DNA from: Aquincola tertiaricarbonis
GTDB taxonomy: Bacteria > Pseudomonadota > Gammaproteobacteria > Burkholderiales > Burkholderiaceae_C
DNA length: 64,000 nucleotides
NCBI RefSeq assembly: GCF_000969605.1
Contig: NZ_JZUE01000007.1
Coordinates: 124,001-188,000 of the forward strand
Reading direction: 5' to 3'
In this document: one piece after another, positions 41,406 to 52,659 of the stretch
Numbering within the stretch: the stretch's first letter is position 1
Layout of the letters: every line of letters begins with the position of its first letter
Program-made: the position numbers and the translations under genes
The notes under the pieces: generated by a model
Told to the model about the DNA's origin: nothing
Seen by the model: only the letters and a program-made list of their open reading frames with translations
The model's database searches: none

Positions 41406-43370
41406 CTAGGGATGGAGTCGTCGGCGCAGCAGCCCCGTGCAAGCAGCCGCCAGGCCGAGCAGCCAAGCGAGGGAGACCGCTCCGCCACCGCCACCGCTGC
41501 CGCCCGTGCCCGCGCTCGACACGGCCACGGTGGCAGTGCCAGTGCTCTGAAACCCGAGCACGTCCGTCACGGAGACTTGCACGACGACATCGCCGCTACC
41601 GCTCGGCAGCACCGTCACTGTCCGCTCGGTGGCTGTGGTGCCGAGCGCAGCGGGGCCGCTGATGACCTGCCACCGCACGGAAGCGATCTCACGCCCGGAC
41701 GGCTCCACGGTGCCGTTGACGGAAGCACTGAACGCCTCGCCGGCCGACGCCGTGGGAGGTGCGCTGACCACAGGCACCACCACCGCTGCGGCGGTAGATG
41801 CCAGACGCACCGCGGCTTCTGCATCGAGCATGCCGGCGCCGCACGTGGACGTTGTGCAAAAGCATTCCAGCTGGTCGATTCCATTGGGCGCACGGCACTG
41901 CGCCGTGGCGCTCAATCCCGGCTCGGCAGGAGCGGTCGTCGGAAACGCGCGAGCGCCTCGCTGGAGGAACACCTTGACGCCCAACGGTGTGAGCGTGGGC
42001 TGACTGCTTAGCATCAGTCCGGCCACCGCGGCCACCTGCGGTGATGCAAAGCTCGTCCCGACGCTCGAGTTCGCCACATAGTCGGTGTACCCGGAAGCTC
42101 CAGGCACGGTGGCGCCGGTGTTGAAGGTCGTCACGATGGGGTACAGGCACGGGCCACTGTCCAGGTTCACGCAATTGCCACCGGGCGCACTCAACGTCAC
42201 CTGTGGCCCCACGTCGGAGTAACCCACCTTGGTGCCTACATGGCGCAATGCGCCGACCGTGATGACGTTGGCGCAGTTGCCCGGCGCCCCCACTGCGTGG
42301 CCGGCACTGTTGCCTGCTGCCACTACCACTGTGACGCCCCGCGCTACGGCGGTATTGATTGCTTCCTGATAGGTCCGGCCACAACTGCCCGTACCACCAA
42401 GACTGAGGTTGATGACCCTTGCAGGAGTGGCATTGGCCTCCATTCCGGCGACCGGCACACCCGCAGCCCAGAGAATGCCGGCGGCGATGTCCGACTCGTT
42501 GCCGTAGCACTTGCCCAAAACACGAACGGGCAGCACGCGAACGTTCCAACCCGTTCCAGCGACGCCTATGCCGTTGTCTGTCTCGGCACCCACGATCCCA
42601 GCTACCTGCGTGCCATGCCAGGAACTGGGCGCCTCGGAGCAGCCCGTGAACTTCCCTGTGTTGGCTTCGGTGCCACTGACCCAGTCGCCCGGGTCGCTGG
42701 GGTCGTCGTCCCGGCCGCCGCCATCGTTGGCGATGTCGATATCGGCCACCATGTCGGCACCGCGGACCAACTTGCTCGCCAGATCTGGGTGGTCGCGCCG
42801 CACACCAGTGTCGAGGACAGCCACGATCACGCGCTCGTTTCCCTCCCCACCCCTGCTTTGGTTCCAGGCACCAACCGCGTTGATCGAAGACGCAAAGTCG
42901 CTGGAAGGTGCCCGCAAGAACCACTGCCCGACGTCCGGAGTGACCGCGGCGTCACGCGAGGAGAAGTACGGGTCGTTCGGCACCGCCAGTCGGGTCATGC
43001 GCCGGTCGGGCTCTGCGTATTCCACTTCCGCATCCGCTGACAGCCGTGCAGCCAACTGCTCGCTGGTGATGCCACTCGCCATCACCACCTGCGCCCGTTC
43101 TCCCGCAGGACTCCCGCTCGACAGCGAGACGCCCGCGCGGCTTCCCAGCAGCCCAGCCCGTTCGTTCAGCATCAAGGCGACCGAATCTCGACCGGCTGTC
43201 GCCGACAACGCCCGCGCCCGCAGCGTGCTGGAATCTGCCTTGAATTTGACGATCACGCGCGCTTCGCTGGCGATGGCGGCGTTGGACAGCGTGGGGAGGC
43301 GGGGAGCCCGTTCCGCGTGGGCGGTGAGTGCGCCAAAAGCCAACACCATGGGCAGCAGGAGCGTTTTCAT
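41406..43370 (-). CDS. Secreted S8-family serine peptidase (subtilase) with GlyGly-CTERM-like tail, copy 2
   Basis: 654 residues. A signal peptide (TLLLPMVLAFGALTAHA) is followed by an inhibitor-I9-like propeptide (ARVIVKFKADSSTLRARAL). In the catalytic domain Asp is in VAVLDTGV near residue 186, His in SSWHGTQVAG near 252, and Ser in GTSFASPQVAA near 439. A Cys-rich segment (CFCTTSTCGAGMLDAEAA) matches that of the neighbouring copy. An extra beta-rich domain of about 95 residues follows, then GGSGGGGGAVSLAWLLG and RRRLHP. Base composition is visibly less GC-rich than in copy 1, so one copy may be more recently acquired. Both copies probably act outside the cell. Confidence 0.93.
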   Translation of the reverse strand: MKTLLLPMVLAFGALTAHAERAPRLPTLSNAAIASEARVIVKFKADSSTLRARALSATAGRDSVALMLNERAGLLGSRAGVSLSSGSPAGERAQVVMASGITSEQLAARLSADAEVEYAEPDRRMTRLAVPNDPYFSSRDAAVTPDVGQWFLRAPSSDFASSINAVGAWNQSRGGEGNERVIVAVLDTGVRRDHPDLASKLVRGADMVADIDIANDGGGRDDDPSDPGDWVSGTEANTGKFTGCSEAPSSWHGTQVAGIVGAETDNGIGVAGTGWNVRVLPVRVLGKCYGNESDIAAGILWAAGVPVAGMEANATPARVINLSLGGTGSCGRTYQEAINTAVARGVTVVVAAGNSAGHAVGAPGNCANVITVGALRHVGTKVGYSDVGPQVTLSAPGGNCVNLDSGPCLYPIVTTFNTGATVPGASGYTDYVANSSVGTSFASPQVAAVAGLMLSSQPTLTPLGVKVFLQRGARAFPTTAPAEPGLSATAQCRAPNGIDQLECFCTTSTCGAGMLDAEAAVRLASTAAAVVVPVVSAPPTASAGEAFSASVNGTVEPSGREIASVRWQVISGPAALGTTATERTVTVLPSGSGDVVVQVSVTDVLGFQSTGTATVAVSSAGTGGSGGGGGAVSLAWLLGLAAACTGLLRRRLHP

Positions 43371-43432
43371 GGGCCGAGTGTAGGCAAATGGAGGTGACCC
43401 GATGTTGCCGGACGTATGGCGGAGCGCCCACG

Positions 43433-43461
43433 AAAAAGGCCCGCCAAGGCGGGCCTTTTTT
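43433..43461. terminator. Bidirectional rho-independent terminator between gap and the subtilase genes
   Basis: GGCCCGC (43438-43444) pairs with GCGGGCC (43449-43455) around CAAG. It is flanked by AAAAA on the left and TTTTTT (43456-43461) on the right. On the minus strand it lies 17 nt after the gap stop and terminates the tkt-gap transcript. It can also act on the plus strand. Confidence 0.85.
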
Positions 43462-43478
43462 GAGAGAACGCCAGGCGC

Positions 43479-46574
<3,096 letters not shown>

Positions 46575-46617
46575 GCTGTGTGCCGGGGCGCGGCGCGGGA
46601 GGGGTGCTGAGCGCGGG

Positions 46618-46644
46618 ATTTTAGGCCAGGGGCCCCACCATAAT
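46618..46644. promoter_or_regulatory. Divergent -10-like elements between tkt and speD
   Basis: On the minus strand TAAAAT (46623-46618) lies 44 bp before the tkt start. On the plus strand CATAAT (46639-46644) lies only 8 bp before the speD ATG, so an initiating transcript would have almost no leader. Both match five of six -10 positions, but neither has a convincing -35. Confidence 0.4.
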
Positions 46645-46652
46645 CGCCGGCC

Positions 46653-47024
46653 ATGCACGGACTGCACCTCACCGCCGACTTGCAAGGCTGCCCCGCGGCA
46701 GCCCCGGCGATGACCGACCGCCAGGCCCTGCGCATGCTGTGCCTGGGCGCCGTGCAGGCCGCCGGGCTGCATGCGGTGGGCGAGCTGTTCCACGGCTTTG
46801 CGCCGCAGGGCGTGACCGGCATGGTGCTGCTGGCCGAATCCCACGTGGCGGTGCACACCTGGCCCGAGCTGGGCGCGGTGACGCTGGACGTGTACGTGTG
46901 CAACCTGGGCAGCGACAACTCCGCCCGCGCGCAGCGGCTGCTGGACAGCCTGCTCGATGCCTTCCAGCCCACGCAGGTGCTGCGTCAGCAGCTGCTGCGG
47001 GGCATGCCGACCGAGCCCACATGA
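46653..47024 (+). CDS. speD: S-adenosylmethionine decarboxylase proenzyme
   Basis: 123 residues, the usual size of the bacterial class 1B enzyme. The self-cleavage site is Glu62-Ser63 in [14 protein letters not shown], where Ser becomes the pyruvoyl cofactor; His68 and a downstream Cys (YVCNLG) complete the active site. It makes decarboxylated SAM, the aminopropyl donor for spermidine synthesis. The aminopropyltransferase that could use it is encoded at 50.8 kb. The stop overlaps the start of the MurU-like gene by 4 nt. Confidence 0.93.
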   Translation: MHGLHLTADLQGCPAAAPAMTDRQALRMLCLGAVQAAGLHAVGELFHGFAPQGVTGMVLLAESHVAVHTWPELGAVTLDVYVCNLGSDNSARAQRLLDSLLDAFQPTQVLRQQLLRGMPTEPT

Positions 47025-47722
47025 ACCCACCTGCCCCCAAGGCCCTGATCCTGGCTGCCGGCCGCGGCGAGCGCATGCGCCCGCTGACCGACCACACGCC
47101 CAAGCCGCTGCTGCCGGTGCGTGGCAAGCCGCTCATCGAATGGCACCTGGAAGCACTGGCCCGCGACGGCGTGCGGGACGTGGTCATCAACACCGCCTGG
47201 CTGGAGGAGCAGTTCCCGGCCGCACTGGGCGACGGCAGCCGCTGGGGCCTGCGCATCCGCTACAGCTTCGAAGGCCGCGACCACGGCGGCGCACTGGAAA
47301 CCGCCGGCGGCATCGCCAAGGTGCTGCCGACGCTGGCCGATGGCCCGGACGACGTGTTCTGGGTGGTGTCGGGCGACGTGTTCACGCCGGGCTTCGTGTT
47401 CAGCGCCGACGCGGCCGCCCGCTTTGCCGCCGGCCCCGCGCTGGCCCACCTGTGGCTGGTGCCGAATGCGCCGCACCATCCGCAAGGCGACTTCGCGCTG
47501 TCGCCCCAGGGCCTGGCCCTGGCCGATGGCGAGCCGCGCTACACCTGGTCGTCCATCGGCCTGTACCGCGCGGCGATGTTCGTCAACGTGCCGGTGGGCC
47601 GGCGACTGCCGCTGCGGCCGCTGCTGGAAGACGCCATCCGCCGCCAGCGCCTGCAGGCCGAGCTGTACCACGGCCCCTGGACCGACGTGGGCACGCCGGA
47701 GCGCCTGGCCTCGCTGGGCTGA
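47021..47722 (+). CDS. murU: MurU-like sugar-1-phosphate nucleotidyltransferase
   Basis: 233 residues. The nucleotidyltransferase signature is [20 protein letters not shown] followed by [30 protein letters not shown] carries the metal-binding Asp, and the C-terminus [14 protein letters not shown] is that of the MurU group. MurU converts N-acetylmuramate-1-phosphate to UDP-MurNAc in cell-wall recycling. Its usual partner amgK is not adjacent; instead it overlaps speD by 4 nt. A hexose-1-phosphate uridylyl- or guanylyltransferase role cannot be excluded. Confidence 0.82.
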   Translation: MNPPAPKALILAAGRGERMRPLTDHTPKPLLPVRGKPLIEWHLEALARDGVRDVVINTAWLEEQFPAALGDGSRWGLRIRYSFEGRDHGGALETAGGIAKVLPTLADGPDDVFWVVSGDVFTPGFVFSADAAARFAAGPALAHLWLVPNAPHHPQGDFALSPQGLALADGEPRYTWSSIGLYRAAMFVNVPVGRRLPLRPLLEDAIRRQRLQAELYHGPWTDVGTPERLASLG

Positions 47723-47794
47723 GCCCGGGCGGGGAGGCCGCCGGCCGTTGCAGAATCGGCCGCTTCAGCCCCAGCGCTTCAGGAGTCTTCAGTC

Positions 47795-49255
47795 TTGGCC
47801 GACGTGTATGCGGAGATGTTCGAACTGGCCCCGGTGTCCTTGTGGCTGGAGGATTACTCGGGCCTGAAGCCGCTGTTCGAAGGCTGGCGCGCCGAGGGCG
47901 TGACCGACCTGCGCGGCTGGCTGCGCGCCGACCCGCAGCGCGTGGCCGAATGTGCCCGCCGCATCCAGCTGCTGCGGGTCAACCGCCGCACGTTGTCGCT
48001 GTTCGGCGCGCGCAGCCTGGAGCACCTGGTGGAGAACCTGGACCAGGTGTTCCGCGACGACATGCTCGACCAGCATGTGGAGGAGCTGGCCCAGCTGTGG
48101 GAAGGCCGGCTGCACTTCAGCAGCCAGACGGTGAACTACAGCCTGGACGGCCGCCGCCTGGCCATCACGCTGGAAGCCACGGTGCTGCCCGGCCATGAGC
48201 ACGACTGGAGCCGCGTGCTGATCGCCATCGACGACGTGACCGACCGCGCGCGCGCCGAACGTGCCCTGCGCGCCAGCGAGCAGTACGCCCGCGGGCTGTT
48301 CGAGCATTCGCCGGTGTCGCTGTGGGTGGAAGACTTCAGCAGCATCCGCCGCCTGCTGGACGAGGTGCGGGCCAAGGGCATCGTCGACTTCCGCGTGTTC
48401 CTCGACGTGCACCCCGAGTTCGTCGACCGCTGCATGCGCGAGATCCGCGTGCTGGACGTCAACCGCCAGACGCTGCTGATGTTCCAGGCGCCCGACAAGG
48501 CGGCGCTGCTCGCGCAGCTGGATTCAGTCTTCCGCGGCGAGATGCGCGCCAACTTCACCGAGCAGCTGATCGACCTGTGGGAAGGCCGGCTGACGCACCA
48601 GCGCGAGGTGGTGAACTACGCCCTCAACGGCGACAAGCTGCATGTGTACCTGCAGTTTTCGGTGCTGCCCGGCCATGAGGCACGCTGGGACCAGGTGCTG
48701 GTCTCGCTGACCGACATCACCGCCCGCAAGAAGGCCGAGGCCTACCTGGAATACCTGGGCCGCCACGACGTGCTCACAGGCCTGTCCAACCGCTCCTACT
48801 TCATCGAGGAACTGCAGCGCCTGGAGCGCCGCGGCCCCTGGCCGATCACCGTGGTGATGCTGGACCTGAACGGCCTGAAGGCCGCCAACGACCGCGGCGG
48901 CCATGCCGCTGGCGATGCGCTGCTGCGCCGAACCGGCGAGGTGCTGGGCAAGCTGCTGGAAGGCCAGATGAGCGCCTCGCGCATCGGCGGCGACGAGTTC
49001 GCGCTGCTGCTGCCGGGCATGGACGAGCGCGGCGGCCAGCGCGTGGTGGAGCAGCTGCGCGACCTGCTGGCGCTGAACAACCAGTACCACGCCAGCGCGC
49101 CGCTGCACCTCTCGCTCGGCGCGGCCACCGGCCACAGCGGCGCGCGGCTGGAGGCGTTGATCCACGAGGCCGACCAGAAGATGTACGAGTCCAAGCGCGC
49201 GTTCTATGCCAACCGGCAGCTCGACCGGCGCAGCGGCTTTTCCAAGCTCAGCTGA
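47795..49255 (+). CDS. PAS-PAS-GGDEF diguanylate cyclase
   Basis: 486 residues. Two tandem PAS-like sensor domains are similar to each other (LAPVSLWLEDYS near residue 10 and HSPVSLWVEDFS near residue 171, each ending in an AxxDVTxR or SLTDITAR element), so they arose by duplication. The GGDEF domain at about 330-486 has RIGGDEFALLLPGM near residue 396, with an intact GGDEF. The inhibitory RxxD site is absent (EGQM at that position). It should make cyclic-di-GMP in response to an unknown small ligand. There are no membrane helices. The start is taken as TTG at 47795 behind AGGAG at 9-nt spacing. Its stop overlaps the facing gene. Confidence 0.88.
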   Translation: MADVYAEMFELAPVSLWLEDYSGLKPLFEGWRAEGVTDLRGWLRADPQRVAECARRIQLLRVNRRTLSLFGARSLEHLVENLDQVFRDDMLDQHVEELAQLWEGRLHFSSQTVNYSLDGRRLAITLEATVLPGHEHDWSRVLIAIDDVTDRARAERALRASEQYARGLFEHSPVSLWVEDFSSIRRLLDEVRAKGIVDFRVFLDVHPEFVDRCMREIRVLDVNRQTLLMFQAPDKAALLAQLDSVFRGEMRANFTEQLIDLWEGRLTHQREVVNYALNGDKLHVYLQFSVLPGHEARWDQVLVSLTDITARKKAEAYLEYLGRHDVLTGLSNRSYFIEELQRLERRGPWPITVVMLDLNGLKAANDRGGHAAGDALLRRTGEVLGKLLEGQMSASRIGGDEFALLLPGMDERGGQRVVEQLRDLLALNNQYHASAPLHLSLGAATGHSGARLEALIHEADQKMYESKRAFYANRQLDRRSGFSKLS

Positions 49256-50864
49256 CGGCCAGTGCGCGGCCCAGCCGGGTTCCGCGGGTGAAGGCCTCCT
49301 CGAACACCGAATAGCCCGACAGGTCGGCATGCACGAAGTGCAGCCGTGCGCCCGCAGGCTGCGGGCCGCCCAGGGCCTGCAGCGCCGGATGGCCGCGCAC
49401 GCCCGGCGCTGGAATGGCCATGGCATGGCCGTGGCGCACCAGGTCCGCGCGCAGCAGCTTGGCCGGCAGGTCGGGGTGCACGGTGGCCAGTTCGTCCACC
49501 ACCTGCTGCGCCCAGGCCTGCCAGGGCCGTGACAGCAGCGCCGCGCGATCCGCCTCCGGCAAGGCCCAGTAGGCGGTGAGCACGGTGGGGCCGGCATGCG
49601 GGCGCAGCTGCTGGTGCATCGCATCCACGTAACCCAGCATACGGCTGCCGTACAGCACGTTGTCCCAGGCCGGTGCGGCGCCCAGGCGGTCGAGCAGCGG
49701 CTCGCGCAGCTGCAGGTTGGCCACCAGCCACGGGGCATGGCGCAGCGCCGCGGCCGCCTCGGCCAGCGCGGGCGGCGGCGTGGCCAGCAGCCGCTGCGCG
49801 ATGAACAGCGGCATGGCCATCACCACCTGCCGGGCCACCCAGCGCTCGGGGCGGTCGAGCCCGACGTTCCACGCCTGCACCGCCACCTCGTGCCGGCCGG
49901 CCTCCACCCGCAGCGCCAGGCAGCCGGTGTGCAGCCGGTCGGCGCCCAGCGGCTGCGCCAGGCGGCGGGCCAGCCAGGCATTGCCTTCGGGCCAGGTGAG
50001 CACGGGTTCGGCTTCCGATTCCTCGCCCGGTGCATGGAAGCCGTGGCGGCTGGCGAAGTAGTGCAGGCCCGCCCAGGCCGACACGGTGCGGATGCCGGCG
50101 CCGTAGTCGTCGCGACAGCAGTAGTCCAGGTGGCTGCGCAGGCGCTCGTCATGCAGGCCGCGTTCGTCCAGCCAGGCTGCAAAACTGCGTGCATCGAGGG
50201 CTGCATGGGCGGACGTCCACCGGCTGCCCACCGTGGGCATGGCGAAGCCGACCTCCTGCTGCGCCTGTCGCACCGCCTGGGCGAAATGGCGGTACTGCGC
50301 CAGCGTGGCCGAGCCGGGCGCGGCCGGCGGCAGCAGGCCCTCCACCCAGGCGCCGTCGATGAACAGGCGCTCCTGCGGGCTGTGGCACAGGTGGCGTTCG
50401 TCGTACACCGTGCGGCCGGCCTGCTGGCGGGCCAGGCCGAGTTCTTCCAGCCACTGGCGCAGCTCCGGCGCCGCGGGCCCGGGCACCGGCAGGTAGTGCG
50501 CGCCCAGCGGGCAGGCCATGCCGCCCATCACATGGCCGCGGCTGTTGCCGCCGGCGTCATCTTCCAGCTCCAGCAGGTGCACGTCGGCCAGGCCGCGCTG
50601 CAGCAGCGCGCGCGCGGTGGCCAGTCCGGCGATGCCGCCGCCCAGCACCAGCACCTGGGTGCGGCGCAGCGGTCCGCCGGTGGCCATGGTGCCGTCGCGC
50701 AGGCGATGGCCGCGCTGGAGGTCGGCGCCCACCCAGCCGCCGGCCAGGGCCGGTGCCTGCGGCTGCGCACCGCGGCCGCAGCCGGCCAGCCAGGGCATCG
50801 CCACCGCCGAGGCCGCGCCGCGCAGCCAGCCGCGGCGGTTCAGGGCTGGTGCACCCGGCCCCAT
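49248..50864 (-). CDS. Tat-exported FAD-dependent oxidoreductase (amine-oxidase-like) of the polyamine-linked operon
   Basis: 538 residues. The N-terminus is LNRRGWLRGAASAVAMPWLAG followed by CG. This is a twin-arginine signal with a lipobox-like LAGC, which predicts an exported, perhaps lipid-anchored enzyme. The FAD-binding motif VLVLGGGIAGLATARALLQRG follows near residue 70, and the C-terminus has HFVHADLSGYSVFEEAF, an FAD-contact region like that of flavin amine oxidases and related NAD(P)-binding proteins. The substrate is unknown; polyamines are suggested only by the neighbouring aminopropyltransferase. AGGAAGA precedes the ATG at 50864, which lies 25 nt inside the upstream gene. It is last of the five-gene operon. 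Confidence 0.85.
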   Translation of the reverse strand: MGPGAPALNRRGWLRGAASAVAMPWLAGCGRGAQPQAPALAGGWVGADLQRGHRLRDGTMATGGPLRRTQVLVLGGGIAGLATARALLQRGLADVHLLELEDDAGGNSRGHVMGGMACPLGAHYLPVPGPAAPELRQWLEELGLARQQAGRTVYDERHLCHSPQERLFIDGAWVEGLLPPAAPGSATLAQYRHFAQAVRQAQQEVGFAMPTVGSRWTSAHAALDARSFAAWLDERGLHDERLRSHLDYCCRDDYGAGIRTVSAWAGLHYFASRHGFHAPGEESEAEPVLTWPEGNAWLARRLAQPLGADRLHTGCLALRVEAGRHEVAVQAWNVGLDRPERWVARQVVMAMPLFIAQRLLATPPPALAEAAAALRHAPWLVANLQLREPLLDRLGAAPAWDNVLYGSRMLGYVDAMHQQLRPHAGPTVLTAYWALPEADRAALLSRPWQAWAQQVVDELATVHPDLPAKLLRADLVRHGHAMAIPAPGVRGHPALQALGGPQPAGARLHFVHADLSGYSVFEEAFTRGTRLGRALAVS

Positions 50865-52411
50865 TCTTCCTCGAAGGTGTGCACCAGCAGCTGGTTGGAA
50901 AGCCGGTTGGGCTGCGCCGGCAGCCGCGCCATGTCGGGCGGAAACTGCATCAGCGCCGGCAGCCCTTCCAGCGTGAGGAAGCGCAGCCCGGCCGGCAGCG
51001 CCGCGGGCTGCCGCCAGGGCCGCCGGCTGGCGATGATGAAGCCCCATTCGCCGAAGCTGGGCACGTGCGCGTGGTACGGCGTGGTGGCCAGGCCGGTGGC
51101 CTCGATGGTGGCGGCCACCGTCCAGAAGCTGCGGCGCGCCACCAGCGGGCTGGTGGTCTGCACCACCGCATAACCGTCGGCGGCCAGGTGCTGGTCCACC
51201 CGCTGGTAGAAGCTGGTGGTATAGAGCTTGCCGAGCGCGAAGTTGGTGGGGTCGGGAAAGTCGACCACGATGACGTCGAACACCTCGGTGCTCCGGTCCA
51301 GCCAGGCGAAGGCATCGGTGTTGACGATGCGCAGCCGCGGTGAATGCAGTGCGTCGGCGTTCAGCTGGCGCAGCAGCGGCTGCTGCGCGAACAGCCGCGT
51401 GACCTGCGGGTCCAGCTCCACCAGCGTCACCTGCTGCACGGTGGGGTACTTCAGCACCTCGCGCACGGCCATGCCGTCGCCGCCGCCCACCACCAGCACC
51501 CGCCGCGGCGCGCCGTGCGCGGCCATGGCCGGGTGCACCAGGGCCTCGTGGTAGCGGTATTCGTCGCGCGAGTGGAACTGCAGGTTGCCGTTGAGGAACA
51601 GCCGCACGCCGGCCGCGCCCGAGGTGACGACGATGCGCTGGTAGTCGCTGCTGGAGCGCAGCACCACGCCTTCGCCGTAGAAGCGGTCCTCGGCCCAGGT
51701 GGTGATGCGGTCGGCCTGCGCCCAGGCCAGCAGCAGCACGCCGGCCACCGCGGCACAGGCCAGCGCATGTGCGCGCAGCCGGCGCAGCTCGCCGCGGAAC
51801 AGCCACAGCGCCCACACCGCCACCGCCGCATTCAGCAGCCCGAAGAAGAGGCCCGTGCGCACCAGCCCCAGCTGCGGCACGAACAGCAGCGGAAACGCCA
51901 GCGCCACCACCAGCGCGCCCAGGTAGTCGAAGGTGAGCACCTGCGACACCAGCTCGCGCAGTGCATAACGCTCGCCGAACTGCCGCTTGAGGATGCGCAT
52001 GACCAGCGGGATCTCCAGCCCCACCAGCGTGCCCACCAGCAGCACCAGGCCGTACAGCAGCATGCGGAACGGCAGCAGCGCCGAGGCCGGCAGCAGGCTG
52101 TGCGCGATGAACAGGGCCGCCGGCATCAGCCCGCCTACCAGGCCCACCAGCAGCTCGATGCGCAGGAACTGCGCCACCAGCTGCCGCTCCACGAAGCGCG
52201 AGAGCCAGGAGCCGATGCCCATGGCGAACAGGTAGCTGCCGATGATGGTGGAGAACTGCAGCACCGAATCGCCCAGCAGGTAGCTGGCCAGCGCGCCGGC
52301 GGCCAACTCATACACCAGCCCGCAGGCCGCCACCACGAACACCGAGGCCAGCAGCGCCACCTCGGCCGGCGCGATGCGGGCCGCGCCCACCGGCGCCGCG
52401 GATGCGGTCAC
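50840..52411 (-). CDS. Membrane-bound polyamine aminopropyltransferase (spermidine synthase-like)
   Basis: 523 residues. The N-terminal 220 residues form about seven membrane helices, and the C-terminal domain is a SpeE-type aminopropyltransferase. It contains RDEYRYHEALVHPAM (polyamine site), RVLVVGGGDGMAVREV (SAM-type nucleotide loop), VTLVELDPQV (acidic residue for the nucleoside) and FDVIVVDFPDPTNFALGKLY, where the second Asp corresponds to the catalytic DxxDP of SpeE. It should transfer an aminopropyl group from decarboxylated SAM to an amine at the membrane. The start is GTG at 52411. It is 7 nt after DUF350, and overlaps the FAD oxidoreductase gene. Confidence 0.88.
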   Translation of the reverse strand: MTASAAPVGAARIAPAEVALLASVFVVAACGLVYELAAGALASYLLGDSVLQFSTIIGSYLFAMGIGSWLSRFVERQLVAQFLRIELLVGLVGGLMPAALFIAHSLLPASALLPFRMLLYGLVLLVGTLVGLEIPLVMRILKRQFGERYALRELVSQVLTFDYLGALVVALAFPLLFVPQLGLVRTGLFFGLLNAAVAVWALWLFRGELRRLRAHALACAAVAGVLLLAWAQADRITTWAEDRFYGEGVVLRSSSDYQRIVVTSGAAGVRLFLNGNLQFHSRDEYRYHEALVHPAMAAHGAPRRVLVVGGGDGMAVREVLKYPTVQQVTLVELDPQVTRLFAQQPLLRQLNADALHSPRLRIVNTDAFAWLDRSTEVFDVIVVDFPDPTNFALGKLYTTSFYQRVDQHLAADGYAVVQTTSPLVARRSFWTVAATIEATGLATTPYHAHVPSFGEWGFIIASRRPWRQPAALPAGLRFLTLEGLPALMQFPPDMARLPAQPNRLSNQLLVHTFEEEWGRVHQP

Positions 52412-52418
52412 GTCGCCG

Positions 52419-52643
52419 CTACCCGTGCACCGCGGCCGAGACGATCAGCCCGATGGCGATGCACATGGCACCCACCACGATGGCCAGCGCGGTGTTGCGC
52501 TTCTCGACGATCTCGGCCCACAGGTCGTAGGGCGTGAGCTTGTCGATGACGACGAAGCAGATCCAGAACACCAGCACGCCGATCAAGGCATACAGCAGCG
52601 AACCGAACACCGCCGCCGGCCGCAGCCATTCGAAACCCATCAT
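52419..52643 (-). CDS. DUF350 (YjfL-like) small membrane protein
   Basis: 74 residues with two membrane helices. The pattern VFGSLLYALIGVLVFWICFV then DKLTPYDLWAEIVEKRNTALA is the DUF350 repeat. Full YjfL proteins carry two such units and about 130 residues; this is a single unit and so half size. AGGAG is 6 nt before the first of two adjacent ATGs (52643, 52640). It lies between the DUF4178 protein (16 nt upstream) and the aminopropyltransferase (7 nt downstream). Function unknown. Confidence 0.85.
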   Translation of the reverse strand: MMGFEWLRPAAVFGSLLYALIGVLVFWICFVVIDKLTPYDLWAEIVEKRNTALAIVVGAMCIAIGLIVSAAVHG

Positions 52644-52659
52644 CGTGTTCTCCTCTTGG

